64,000 nucleotides of DNA. Source: Leucobacter sp. L43. GTDB lineage: Bacteria; Actinomycetota; Actinomycetes; Actinomycetales; Microbacteriaceae. The stretch spans positions 310,001 through 374,000 of the forward strand of contig NZ_JAENJG010000002.1 in assembly GCF_016597785.1 (NCBI RefSeq), read 5' to 3'. Below the pieces are notes generated by a model. It was given only the letters and a program-made list of their open reading frames with translations. It had not been told where the DNA came from and ran no database searches. The translations under genes were made by a program, and so were the position numbers. Shown here one piece after another: positions 53,946 to 63,028 of this stretch; position 1 is the first letter of the stretch, and every line of letters starts with the position of its first letter.

Positions 53946-54713
53946 GTGAGTGCGGAGCGGAACGGGTCCCGCTGGTGGACCAAGCTGATCATCGTGATCG
54001 TCGTCGTCGGGCTGCTCGCAGGTGCGGCCGAGCTGGCGCTCCGGCTGATCATTCCGGGAGTGGTCGCCGGCGCAGTGCGCTCGCAGCTGGACCTCACCGA
54101 CGACCATCCGGTCGACGTGGCGCTGGGGGGATCCGCCCTGCTCAACGCGTTCCGCGGCGGAGTGGGTGATGTGACCGTCGACGTGCCGGACGCCCCGCTC
54201 GTCGAAGGGGTGCAGGCCGATGCCGCGCTGCACGCGGATCTGGTACCGTTCAACCCGACTTCGGGTGAGATCTCGGATGGGGTGGTCGAGCTTCGCCTCG
54301 ACAAGGAGCAGCTCGGACCGGTCATCGAGACCGTCACTCAGGGGGTCGCTCAGTCGGGCGAGGTGCGCGACGGCGAACTCGTCGTCGGGCGCGCGCTCGA
54401 AGCATTCGGGCAGCAGGTCAATCTCTCCGCGAGATTGAGCGTTGAGGCCGTCGACGGTGCGGTCGAGATCAACCCGCTCGGGCTGCAGGCGGCGGGATTC
54501 GATTTCTCGGCGGAGCAACTCGCGCAGGCGACGGGAACACTGCTCGACCCGATTCTGCAGCCGCAGACCGTCTGCATCGCCGACCAACTCCCAGCCGGAG
54601 TCACGCTGACCGATATCGTGCTCTCGAGCACGGGAACGGTGACGATACGAGCGGACCTCGCGCCCGGCATCCTGTCGGATCCCGATCAGCGGGAGAAGGG
54701 CACCTGCGGCTGA
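53946..54713 (+). CDS. LmeA-family (DUF2993) phospholipid-binding membrane protein
   Basis: This is a 255-residue protein: one N-terminal TM helix (about 15-40) and a DUF2993 domain outside, with GGSALLNAFRGGVGDVTVDVPD and FDFSAEQLAQATG. Mycobacterial LmeA supports lipoglycan mannan elongation; a similar lipid-binding role is inferred. GTG 53946 has AGGAG upstream, 13 nt after argS, so the two may be co-transcribed. Confidence 0.83.
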   Translation: MSAERNGSRWWTKLIIVIVVVGLLAGAAELALRLIIPGVVAGAVRSQLDLTDDHPVDVALGGSALLNAFRGGVGDVTVDVPDAPLVEGVQADAALHADLVPFNPTSGEISDGVVELRLDKEQLGPVIETVTQGVAQSGEVRDGELVVGRALEAFGQQVNLSARLSVEAVDGAVEINPLGLQAAGFDFSAEQLAQATGTLLDPILQPQTVCIADQLPAGVTLTDIVLSSTGTVTIRADLAPGILSDPDQREKGTCG

Positions 54714-54714
54714 G

Positions 54715-56151
54715 TCAGAGCCCGTATTCGCGCAGCGCGAGCCACGCGACGGCGCGATCGTCGGCGCGTTCGAGCGCGAGGCCGGTGAGGGCCTCGACGC
54801 GCCGAATGCGCGCGACCAGTGTCTGTCGGTGAATGCCGAGACGTGCAGCGCTGGCGCGGTGGGCGCCGTTCTCTGCGAGGAATACGCGGAGGGTGCGGGC
54901 GAGATCGCCGCTCTCGCCCGAGGGCTGGACGAGCGGTTCGAGGAGTCCGGCGAGCTGCCCCTGTGCTGCGGCTCCGAGTGCGGAGAGGACGAGTTCGACG
55001 GATGGCAGTTCGGCGTATCTCACCCCGGGCCGGCCGTCTTCGAGCGCGGCATCGAGCGCTTGATGAGCTTGCGTCGCGGTGCGCGACAGCGCGCCAACCG
55101 GAGCGGGGTCTCCGACGCCGATGTGCACGCGCATCCCCGCCACCGGGCTGAACGAACGAACTCGGTCGAGCAGTCCGGCCGCGAGATCATCGCGCACGAA
55201 CCCGCGTATGTGCCCGTGGTCGGCTGCGAACACGTGCTCGGCGCCCAGCTCGTCGAACCAGCGGCGGAGCAGTCGCTCGAGGTCGATCGTGCGCGTTCGC
55301 GTACCCACCTCGAACGCTGTGAGCGTGCGCTCGTGCACGCCCCATCGATGGAGCAGCGCCTCGGCGCGCTGGCCGCCGTCGACGAGGATGTCGATGAGCG
55401 CGCCGCGGCCCAGGTGCTCGGTCAGCGTGGGATCGTGACTGCGCAACAGCAGATCGAAGAGCGCCGCTGCGAGCGACGAGAGATCGCGTGCGTGGCTCGT
55501 TCGGCTCGAACGGGTCGCGATCACGAGCGATCCTGCGAGATCCTGCTCCGAACCCACGCGGTGCAGTTGCAGCCCGTCGTGACGCACGCGTACGGGGCGC
55601 CCGAGCGCGAACGCCGCCGCGTCCGACACGTGGAGTCTTCCGGCTCCGGCACTCGCGATGACCTGGCCGTGCGCATCGAGGAGCACCGCCCACCCGTCGA
55701 TGCGGCGCGCGAGTTCGGCGATGACCGCCGTCACGCCGCCACGCCGGGCGACCTGCGTGAGTACGTTCATTCCCGCCGTCACGAGACGGTCGGCTGCAGC
55801 GCGGTCATCCGCGATGAGCGCGAGCAGGCTGCTGTGCAGTGCGGTGCCGGAGAGGCGGGTCCCGAGGATCGCCGTCATGCGGTGACGAGCGAGGGCCGAC
55901 CGGAGCTCGGCGTCGTCCTCCGGTGAGACGAACACCGCGCCCGGCAGCGCGATCGAGGCCGGACCCGGTGTCGTGAGAGCGGTGAGGAGGACCTCGCGGT
56001 CACCCGTCACGAGTGTCGCGTAATCGGGATTGCCGATCACGACCAACGCCTCGACATGGGCGACGCCGTCGACGGGGGTGCGCTCCGGCAGACGGGCCGT
56101 CACGCAGGTGCCGCCGACGGCGCGCCTGACGGCGGAGAGATCAAGAGCCAT
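54715..56151 (-). CDS. PucR-family transcriptional regulator
   Basis: This is a 478-residue regulator with a PucR C-terminal HTH near residues 430-470: VFLAENGAHRASAARLGIHRQTLVARIRRVEAL (quoted in part as ARLGIHRQTLVARIRRVE). Its N-terminal region is a GAF-like sensor with a PucR signature. TACGCT lies 6 nt before the ATG (56158-56163 on the minus strand), with no ribosome-binding site, so it is probably leaderless. It is divergent from the alcohol dehydrogenase-permease pair, its likely target. Confidence 0.88.
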   Translation of the reverse strand: MALDLSAVRRAVGGTCVTARLPERTPVDGVAHVEALVVIGNPDYATLVTGDREVLLTALTTPGPASIALPGAVFVSPEDDAELRSALARHRMTAILGTRLSGTALHSSLLALIADDRAAADRLVTAGMNVLTQVARRGGVTAVIAELARRIDGWAVLLDAHGQVIASAGAGRLHVSDAAAFALGRPVRVRHDGLQLHRVGSEQDLAGSLVIATRSSRTSHARDLSSLAAALFDLLLRSHDPTLTEHLGRGALIDILVDGGQRAEALLHRWGVHERTLTAFEVGTRTRTIDLERLLRRWFDELGAEHVFAADHGHIRGFVRDDLAAGLLDRVRSFSPVAGMRVHIGVGDPAPVGALSRTATQAHQALDAALEDGRPGVRYAELPSVELVLSALGAAAQGQLAGLLEPLVQPSGESGDLARTLRVFLAENGAHRASAARLGIHRQTLVARIRRVEALTGLALERADDRAVAWLALREYGL

Positions 56152-56313
56152 AGGAGGAGCGTACCAAGTGTCGGTGATGCGATCTCGAAATCGACACCTG
56201 GTGCGATGACAGGCACCCGATCGGGTCCGTAGCATCCTTACGTCGCCGGCGTGGTCGAACCTGTGCACCGCGCCCCGGCGATCCGACGAAGCGAACGAAC
56301 GAAGGAGTGCAGC

Positions 56314-57417
56314 ATGCAGGCTGTCGTGTTCCGTAACCCCGAGACCCGCGCAGAGGTCACCGAAGTCACCCTGGACGCCCCCAAGCAGGGCGAGGTCCGC
56401 GTGAAGATCGCCGCCGCAGGCGTATGCCATTCCGATCTCCATGTGAAGCGCGGTGAGTGGGATGCGCCCGCGCCGATGGTCATGGGGCACGAGGGCGCTG
56501 GCACCGTCGTCGAGCTCGGAGAAGGCGTCACATCGCTCGCCGTGGGAGACCACGTCGTGCTCAGCTGGGTGCCGCCGTGCGGAGAGTGCCGGTACTGCCT
56601 GCAGGGGCATGAGGCCCGCTGCCAGAAGGTGGTCGAGATCAACAACGCGCACGGGTCGCTGTTCGACGGCACCTCCCGCCTCAGCCGCACCGAGGACGGC
56701 GAGCCTCTGCGCCACTACCTGAGCGTCTCCTCGTTCGCCGAAGAGGTCGTCGTGCCCGTCTCCGGAGCCATCAAGGTGCGCGACGACGCACCGCTCGACG
56801 TCATCGCGGTCGTCGGGTGCGCGGTCGCCACCGGTGTGGGCGCGGTGCTCAACACCGCTGGCGTCGAGCCGGGCGCGACCGTCGCCGTCATCGGGTGCGG
56901 AGGCGTCGGCCTGAACGTCGTGCAGGGCGCGAAACTGGCGGGGGCAGAACGGATCATCGCGATCGACATCGTTCCAGAGAAGACCGCGATGGCCCTGCAA
57001 TTCGGTGCAACGGACCGCATCGACGGATCACAGCGCGACGCCGTCGAGCAGCTCTTCGAGCTCCTTCCGGACGGCGCCGACTACGTGTTCGACGCGATCG
57101 GCCGCACCTCGACGACTGAGCAGGCGATCCGCATGCTCGGCCTCGGCGGCGCCGCCGTGATCGTCGGACTGCCGCCGACCGGTGCGAAAGCCTCGTTCGA
57201 GCCGCTCGTGCTCGCCGAAGCCGATCAGCGCATCCTCGGTTCGAACTACGGGTCGGTGCGCCCCTCGATCGACATCCCGGCACTCGTCGACCGGTACATG
57301 GACGGCCAGCTGAAGCTCGATCCGCTGATCTCGGGCCGTCGCCCCCTGGCCGAAGCTGCCGAGGCGCTCGACGACCTCGAGACCGGCGGCGTGCTGCGCA
57401 CACTGCTCATTCCGTAA
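56314..57417 (+). CDS. Zinc-dependent alcohol dehydrogenase (class III-like)
   Basis: This 367-residue MDR enzyme has catalytic zinc ligands in AGVCHSDLH and GHEGAG, and structural zinc cysteines CGECRYCLQGHEARC. The nucleotide site is IGCGGVGLNVVQGA, with an acidic D (AIDIVPEK) favouring NAD. It resembles aryl/class III alcohol dehydrogenases. AAGGAG precedes ATG 56314. It is followed by an APC permease, a plausible uptake-oxidation pair controlled by PucR. Confidence 0.9.
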   Translation: MQAVVFRNPETRAEVTEVTLDAPKQGEVRVKIAAAGVCHSDLHVKRGEWDAPAPMVMGHEGAGTVVELGEGVTSLAVGDHVVLSWVPPCGECRYCLQGHEARCQKVVEINNAHGSLFDGTSRLSRTEDGEPLRHYLSVSSFAEEVVVPVSGAIKVRDDAPLDVIAVVGCAVATGVGAVLNTAGVEPGATVAVIGCGGVGLNVVQGAKLAGAERIIAIDIVPEKTAMALQFGATDRIDGSQRDAVEQLFELLPDGADYVFDAIGRTSTTEQAIRMLGLGGAAVIVGLPPTGAKASFEPLVLAEADQRILGSNYGSVRPSIDIPALVDRYMDGQLKLDPLISGRRPLAEAAEALDDLETGGVLRTLLIP

Positions 57418-57461
57418 GCACCTGTTCACCCTTCGTACCACGCACTCATAGGAGAGTACTC

Positions 57462-58886
57462 ATGACCCAAACCGCAGCACGGAAGGCCGACGCCGGCCTT
57501 CGAGAAGGGGTGATGTCTGGGCCCGAACTGGCGGCACAAGCCATCGCCAGCATCGCCCCGAGCGCCGTCATCGCCTTCACCGCCGCCTCTATCTTCCTCG
57601 GAGCCGGCAGCGGCACGATCTTCGCATTCCTGCTCGCCACCATCGTCATCCTGTGCGTGGGCTACATCGTGTCGATGTTCGCCCGCCAGCACGCTTCCGC
57701 CGGCTCGCTCTACACGTACGTGGCGAAGGGGCTCGGTCCCACTGGCGCCTTCGCAGCCGGCGTCGCCCTGCTCATCGGATCCTGGGGCATCGCCGCCGGT
57801 TCGCTCGGCGGCGCGGTTTCGTACGCCTCCGACCTGCTCCAGCTGTTCGGCGTTCCCGCGACCGGCACCGTCTGGCTGGTCGCGCTCGCCGTCGTGATCG
57901 GCGGCCTCGCGACGTTCTTCACGATCCGCGGCATTCGCATCTCGGCACGCATCTCTCTCGTGCTCGAACTGCTCTCGGTCTTCATCATTCTGGTGCTGCT
58001 CATCGCCGCGCTCGTCTGGCTCGGTCCCGAGGCGTGGGATCCGACGCAGTTCTCGTTCGAGGGCGTGCCGTTCCAGGGCGTCGCAGCCGGCATGGTGCTC
58101 GGCATTCTGGGGTTCGTCGGCTTCTCCTCCGCCGATGCGCTCGGGCGCGAGGCGCGCAATCCGCACACCGCCATTCCCCGTGCCATCATGTGGAGCGCCG
58201 TCGCCGTCGGCGTGCTCTACGTATTCGCGGCGTACACCCAGATCGCCGTCCTCGGCGACGAGCTCGGTGAGGTCGCCAGCCCGTTGCAGGCGATCAACGA
58301 TCGCATCGGAATGCCCGTCTGGTTCGCACCCGTGCTCGTGTTCGGCGTCGCGGCATCGTTCTTCGCGGTCGTCGTCGCGCCGCTGAACGTCGTCGGCCGC
58401 ATCCTGTACGTGATGGGGAAGGAGGGCGTCGTCGCCGAGCGGTTCGGTCGCACCCACGAGACGCATCTCACCCCGCACCGCGTCCTGCTGATCGCGGGCC
58501 CCGCGGCGATCGCGCTCGACGTCATCCTGCTCATCTCGGGCACCCATCCGATGGACATCGTGGTGTGGGTCGACACCTATGCGACCTACGGCTACATGGT
58601 GGCGTACGCGCTCGTCGCCGTCGCGGGCGTCGTCTACACCCGCCGCCGCGGAATGCGGAGCGGAATGATCACGGTGACGGCGGTCGTCGCCGTCGTCGCC
58701 ATGGCGTACGTGTTCTTCGCGAACGTGTGGCCGATCCCGGCGTTCCCGATCAACGTGCTGCCATACCTGTTCGCTGCGACGATGCTGCTCGCGTTCATCC
58801 GCTTCTGGTGGCTGCGCGCGAAGCGCCCCGAGGTGCTGCAGCGGATCGGGAACACGCACACCGACATGCTCGAGGGCGTCGGCTGA
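57462..58886 (+). CDS. APC-superfamily permease
   Basis: This 474-residue transporter has about 12 TM helices. It shows the APC signatures ASIFLGAGSGT (TM1), GFVGFSSADALGREARNPHTAIPRAI and a central FFAVVVAPLNVVGRI. The substrate is probably an amine or amino acid whose alcohol or aldehyde product the neighbouring dehydrogenase handles; this is inferred from context. AGGAG precedes the ATG. Confidence 0.87.
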   Translation: MTQTAARKADAGLREGVMSGPELAAQAIASIAPSAVIAFTAASIFLGAGSGTIFAFLLATIVILCVGYIVSMFARQHASAGSLYTYVAKGLGPTGAFAAGVALLIGSWGIAAGSLGGAVSYASDLLQLFGVPATGTVWLVALAVVIGGLATFFTIRGIRISARISLVLELLSVFIILVLLIAALVWLGPEAWDPTQFSFEGVPFQGVAAGMVLGILGFVGFSSADALGREARNPHTAIPRAIMWSAVAVGVLYVFAAYTQIAVLGDELGEVASPLQAINDRIGMPVWFAPVLVFGVAASFFAVVVAPLNVVGRILYVMGKEGVVAERFGRTHETHLTPHRVLLIAGPAAIALDVILLISGTHPMDIVVWVDTYATYGYMVAYALVAVAGVVYTRRRGMRSGMITVTAVVAVVAMAYVFFANVWPIPAFPINVLPYLFAATMLLAFIRFWWLRAKRPEVLQRIGNTHTDMLEGVG

Positions 58887-58994
58887 TCGGCTGAGCATGT
58901 ATCGCGGGATGGTGCTCGAGCGCGAAAGCGGTGGGGGCACCATCCCGGTTCGCGTTCCCGGCATGCGACGGCATGGATACGTTTCAAATAGTCG

Positions 58995-59026
58995 ACGAAA
59001 ATCGCCCTCACGGGTAACATTTTCGT
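58995..59026 (+). promoter_or_regulatory. Leaderless promoter with overlapping inverted repeat before pepC
   Basis: TAACAT (59015-59020) lies 6 nt before the ATG at 59027. ACGAAAAT (58995-59002) and ATTTTCGT (59019-59026) form an 8-bp inverted repeat that overlaps the -10 box, so a regulator bound there could block transcription. Confidence 0.6.
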
Positions 59027-60385
59027 ATGAGTACCAGTGTTGATACGAAACGTATACGTCAGTCCTTGACTTCCGATCAACTGCGAGCGTGGTCCGCCGC
59101 GCTCGCGGCCGATCCCGCAGCCCGACTGGCGATGAATGCGGTGGCGCGAACCTCGGTCGACGCGGTCGCCGTCGACCGAGCTCGGCTGCTCGCGGTGCAG
59201 CCGAGCATGTCGAATCGGCTCGACGACTGGGACGCGGCAGATCAGAAGCGGTCGGGCCGGTGCTGGTTGTTCGCGGCCCTCAACCTCCTCCGAGCCGATG
59301 CCCGCAAGCACCTTGGCGTGAAGAACTTCGAGTTCAGTCAGAATCACGCGATGTACTGGGACAAGATCGAGCGCGCGAACTTCTTCCTCGAAGACATGAT
59401 CGAGCTCGCCGGGGCGGAACCGGACGACCGCGTGACCGCGTTCCTTCTCGGTAACGTGCTCGATGACGGCGGCCAGTGGAATATGGAGGTGGCGATCTTC
59501 GAGAAGCACGGCGTGGTGCCGAAGACGCTTATGCCAGAGACTGAGTCCTCCTCGAACACCTCCCGCATGAATGCGTCGCTCCGCACGCTGCTCCGCAAGG
59601 GCGCACGCCTCCTCCGCGACGCGATCGCCGACGGTGCGGTGCATGACGACATCGACGAGCTCAAACGCTCGATCCTGGCAGATGCGCACCGCATCCTGAC
59701 CATTCACCTGGGCGTGCCGCCCGCGCGGTTCGAATGGCGCTGGAACGACGACGACGGCGCCTTCCACGACGGCGGTCACTTCACGCCCCGGGAGTTCCTT
59801 ACGAAGTACACCGACGTCTCCCTCGCCGACTACGTATGCCTCGTCGACGATCCCCGGTCCGAGCACCCGAAGAACCACGCGCTCACCGTCGCGCATCTCG
59901 GCAACGTCGTCGGTGCTGAACCCGTGCTCTATCTCAACACCGACACCGCGACGATGAAGCGCCTCGCGGCCGAGGCGATCGTCGAGGAGGAGCCGGTGTG
60001 GTTCGGCTGCGATGTCGATCCTCATATGGAGGATAAGCAGGGCATCTGGTCGGCGGATCTCATCGACTACTCGGCGGTCTACGGTGTAGATCTCGCTACG
60101 ACGAAAGAAGAGCGTGTGCGCTACGGCGATTCCGCGATGACGCATGCGATGCTCTTCACCGGTGTCGATCTCGTGGCCGGTGCACCGCGTCGTTGGCGCG
60201 TCGAGAACAGCTGGGGTACCGAGAAGTTCGACAAGGGCTTCTGCACCATGGACGACTCGTGGTTCGACGAGTACGTCTTCGAGGTCGTGGTGAGGAAAGA
60301 CCGGCTTCCCGAGGAGCTTCGGGCCGCGCTCTCGGCAGCACCCATCGTGCTCGATCCATGGGACCCGATGGGTGCGCTGGCATAA
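59027..60385 (+). CDS. pepC: C1-family aminopeptidase (PepC/bleomycin hydrolase-like)
   Basis: This 452-residue papain-family aminopeptidase has Q73 and catalytic C79 in QKRSGRCWLFAALN, the His in MTHAMLFTGV and the Asn in RVENSWG. The C-terminal end LDPWDPMGALA resembles PepC, whose tail helps confer aminopeptidase activity. No signal peptide: cytosolic. It cleaves N-terminal residues from peptides. It converges on the peptide-scavenging operon and may process the same peptides. Confidence 0.93.
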   Translation: MSTSVDTKRIRQSLTSDQLRAWSAALAADPAARLAMNAVARTSVDAVAVDRARLLAVQPSMSNRLDDWDAADQKRSGRCWLFAALNLLRADARKHLGVKNFEFSQNHAMYWDKIERANFFLEDMIELAGAEPDDRVTAFLLGNVLDDGGQWNMEVAIFEKHGVVPKTLMPETESSSNTSRMNASLRTLLRKGARLLRDAIADGAVHDDIDELKRSILADAHRILTIHLGVPPARFEWRWNDDDGAFHDGGHFTPREFLTKYTDVSLADYVCLVDDPRSEHPKNHALTVAHLGNVVGAEPVLYLNTDTATMKRLAAEAIVEEEPVWFGCDVDPHMEDKQGIWSADLIDYSAVYGVDLATTKEERVRYGDSAMTHAMLFTGVDLVAGAPRRWRVENSWGTEKFDKGFCTMDDSWFDEYVFEVVVRKDRLPEELRAALSAAPIVLDPWDPMGALA

Positions 60386-60397
60386 ACGGGCCGGTTC

Positions 60398-60430
60398 GGG
60401 CGGGGCTCGCGGAAGCCGCGAGTCCCACCC
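60398..60430. terminator. Near-perfect 15-bp hairpin between convergent pepC and hydrolase genes
   Basis: The arms 60398-60412 and 60416-60430 pair with one G-U and one mismatch around a 3-nt loop. It lies between the two convergent stops and probably terminates both. No U-tract is present. Confidence 0.6.
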
Positions 60431-60432
60431 GA

Positions 60433-61236
60433 TCAAGCTTGCAGCGACGCCCGGATGCGGTCGCCCACCTCGCGCATCGAGGCCAGCACCCCGTCGCGCG
60501 CATCTGCCCCGCGTCGCCAGTTCGCGAGGACGGCGTAGGCGATCCTGCGTTCCCCACTCATGACGAGACCCGCATCGGCGCGCACGTTGGAGACAGTGCC
60601 CGTCTTGTTCCACAGCCAGATTCCGCGATCGAAGAAGTAATGGGCGAGCGGGTCGAGGCCGAACGCGGAGGCGACCATCGAGAGATCCATCCCGGCCCCG
60701 AGCCAGCGCTGCAGCGTGTCAGCGGAGGCGGGGGAGAGGTCCTCGGCACGGGCGGTGCGCATGACGAACCGCACGAGTTCTTCGGCGCTCGCGTGTGAGA
60801 GCGTTCGAGGCGCCCCTGGCGGAAGCGGCCAGCGCACGACGTCGTCGAGCGCTGAGTCCACGTATCCGAGCGATCTGGTGTGCTCCTGCACCGTGTCGAG
60901 TCCGATCACCCGGCAGAGGGTGTTCGTCGCGGCGTTGTCGCTCACTGCACCGACGAGTGCGGCTGCGTCGTAGAGCGAGAGCGAATCGGCCTGGAGTAGA
61001 TACCAGAGGCCGGAGTTGTCCATCCATTCGACCGGACGTCTCGTCACACGGTCCTCGAGTGACCGCGTGCCGGCGTCGGCCTCGGCGAGAAGACGATGCA
61101 GCAGGAAGACCTTGCCGATGCTTGCGGTGTCGAGCACGCGCGCCGCGTCGTGCCGGAGGAGTTCCTCTCCGGAGTCGACGTCGACTGCGAGCACCGACCA
61201 TCTCGTGCCATGGGCATCAGGAAACAGGCCGCTCAT
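60433..61236 (-). CDS. Cytosolic SxxK serine hydrolase 1 (class A beta-lactamase fold)
   Basis: This is a protein of about 267 residues with all three class A motifs: TASIGK (SxxK, about residue 39), SDN in VGAVSDNAATN (about 99), and KTG in WNKTGTVSN (about 211). No signal peptide is present, so it is cytosolic. ATGs exist at 61245 and 61236. It overlaps its paralogue upstream and ends the peptide operon. A peptidase or amidohydrolase role is inferred. Confidence 0.85.
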   Translation of the reverse strand: MSGLFPDAHGTRWSVLAVDVDSGEELLRHDAARVLDTASIGKVFLLHRLLAEADAGTRSLEDRVTRRPVEWMDNSGLWYLLQADSLSLYDAAALVGAVSDNAATNTLCRVIGLDTVQEHTRSLGYVDSALDDVVRWPLPPGAPRTLSHASAEELVRFVMRTARAEDLSPASADTLQRWLGAGMDLSMVASAFGLDPLAHYFFDRGIWLWNKTGTVSNVRADAGLVMSGERRIAYAVLANWRRGADARDGVLASMREVGDRIRASLQA

Positions 61237-62075
61237 CGCTTCCATTCCTCTCGGGGAAGACCTGTGACGCGCAGCCGGATCTGCTCGCCGATGTCACGCA
61301 TCGCATCGAGCACCGGCGCGCGCAGATCGGAGCGCACGCCCTTCCAGTTCGCTGCAACCGCATAGGCGACCGAGCCGGCCGCGCCGCGCGCGTGACCGAC
61401 GTCGACGCGCGCGAAGTCGGTGGTGCCGGTCTTGTGTCTGAGCACGATGCCCTGGTACTCCGCGTCCACATGGGCGAGCGGATCGAGCAGGAACGAGTCG
61501 GCGACCATGGAGGTGTCCGCGTTCGAAGCCAGCCAACCGAGCACCCGTTCGCTGACGGCCGCCGAATGCACGTCGCCAGCATCGAGGCGTCGCATCACGT
61601 CGGAGAGCTCGCGCGCCGTGCCGAAGGAGGGCGTCCACGGCATCTCCGGCGAGCGGTGATCGCGGATGTAATCGTGGAGGGAGGTCCGCTCGTACCCGAG
61701 AGCTGGCGCGACCGCCCGAACTCTGTCGAGTCCGCACAGGTGGATGAGCGCGTTCGTCGCCAGATTGTCACTGAAAGCGCCGACGAGGAGGGCCAAATCC
61801 TCGACTCCCAACCGTTGCGCGCACATGCGATAGAGGATTCCCGAGTCCGCCACCGCGAGGTGCGGAGGAATCTCCACAGACTCGTCGGGATCGAGAACCG
61901 CGGATTCGATGCGCCGCGCGACCTCGATGAGGAGGAAGATCTTTCCGATGCTCGCGGTCTCGCACTGCACATCGGGATCGTGCTCGAGCAGGGGGTCACC
62001 AGTAGAGGCGTCGACCACGCGGATACTCCACGTCGCCCGCGGGTCCAGTCGGGGCAGCCGCAGGGACGGGGTCAT
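61233..62075 (-). CDS. Cytosolic SxxK serine hydrolase 2 (class A beta-lactamase fold)
   Basis: This 280-residue paralogue of hydrolase 1 keeps SxxK in ETASIGKIFLL, SDN in VGAFSDNLATN, and KTG in LRHKTGTTDF. It lacks a signal peptide. Its ATG overlaps the S66 gene stop, and its stop overlaps hydrolase 1. The tandem arose by duplication. The substrate may be a peptide or amide brought in by the neighbouring ABC system. Confidence 0.85.
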   Translation of the reverse strand: MTPSLRLPRLDPRATWSIRVVDASTGDPLLEHDPDVQCETASIGKIFLLIEVARRIESAVLDPDESVEIPPHLAVADSGILYRMCAQRLGVEDLALLVGAFSDNLATNALIHLCGLDRVRAVAPALGYERTSLHDYIRDHRSPEMPWTPSFGTARELSDVMRRLDAGDVHSAAVSERVLGWLASNADTSMVADSFLLDPLAHVDAEYQGIVLRHKTGTTDFARVDVGHARGAAGSVAYAVAANWKGVRSDLRAPVLDAMRDIGEQIRLRVTGLPREEWKR

Positions 62076-63028
62076 CGTTCTCGTCCGTCGACGACGAGCC
62101 GAGCAGTAGCTCCCGTCGCGTCGAGGGTGGCGTCGACGTTCAGCGGAACACTCAGAGCTTCGGGGTCGTGCCCGAACCCCTGCTCCCAGAGCACAGGAAC
62201 GCCGAGGCCGCCGAGATACTCGTGCATGAGGTCGCGCACTTCATCGGGGTCGCCGCACTCGTGCCAGGAGCCGAGCACGATCCCTTCAGCCGCAGCGAGG
62301 CGCCCCGCACGCTGCAGCTGCAGCAGAAGATTATCGAGACGGTACAGGTCTTCATCGATGTCTTCGAGGAACAGAATGCCGCCTGGAGAACGTTCTGTTT
62401 CCGGCGATCCCAGCGCTGCCGCGAGCAGGCTCAGATTTCCGCCGGTGCAGCGTCCCGATGCCGCGCCAGCGACGAGCACGTCGGTCTTCGGACCCGTGAG
62501 TTCGCGATCGGCCCACGGCTCGAAGAGCCAGCGGCGGACGTCCGACCGAATGAACTCCGAATCGCGGAAGACGCCGTTGCCCGGCATCGGGCAGAAGAGA
62601 CTCGGAACATCGAGGTGGACCCTGAACGCCTCGTGGAGGGCGGTGATGTCGGACGAGCCGGTGAGCAGTTTCGGTCGGCCATCGGCTCGCGCTCTGGCGG
62701 CTCGCATCTGCGTCCAGTCGATGCCGTCGAGCAGGCGCATGGCGCCGTATCCGCCGCGGAGGCAGACGACAGCGTCGACCTCTGGGTCGCACCATCCGTT
62801 GACGAGATCATCGCGGCGCGCATCGTCTTCTCCCGCGAGGTATCGGGATCGCGAGTGCCTGTCGAGCACGTGCTCGCCGACGCGAACGGTGAGCCCCCAC
62901 GCCTCGTAGTAGGAGACGGCTCGTGCAAGGCTGGTTCTCGTGCTCGGCCCTGCGGGTGCGACGATCGCGACGGTGTCGCCCGGGGCGAGGGGAGCCCTGT
63001 CGAGATACGCGGTGCGAAGTTCGGTCAT
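62072..63028 (-). CDS. S66-family peptidase (LD-carboxypeptidase/MccF-like)
   Basis: This 318-residue serine peptidase has the nucleophile in LTGSSDITALHEAF, the Glu region in LEDIDEDLYRLDN and the His in QGFGHDPEA. S66 enzymes are cytosolic LD-carboxypeptidases that recycle murein peptides, or MccF-like amidases that cleave aminoacyl-nucleotide antibiotics such as microcin C. Its start overlaps the ABC stop (ATGA). The context favours uptake and processing of a peptide substrate. Confidence 0.9.
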   Translation of the reverse strand: MTELRTAYLDRAPLAPGDTVAIVAPAGPSTRTSLARAVSYYEAWGLTVRVGEHVLDRHSRSRYLAGEDDARRDDLVNGWCDPEVDAVVCLRGGYGAMRLLDGIDWTQMRAARARADGRPKLLTGSSDITALHEAFRVHLDVPSLFCPMPGNGVFRDSEFIRSDVRRWLFEPWADRELTGPKTDVLVAGAASGRCTGGNLSLLAAALGSPETERSPGGILFLEDIDEDLYRLDNLLLQLQRAGRLAAAEGIVLGSWHECGDPDEVRDLMHEYLGGLGVPVLWEQGFGHDPEALSVPLNVDATLDATGATARLVVDGRER

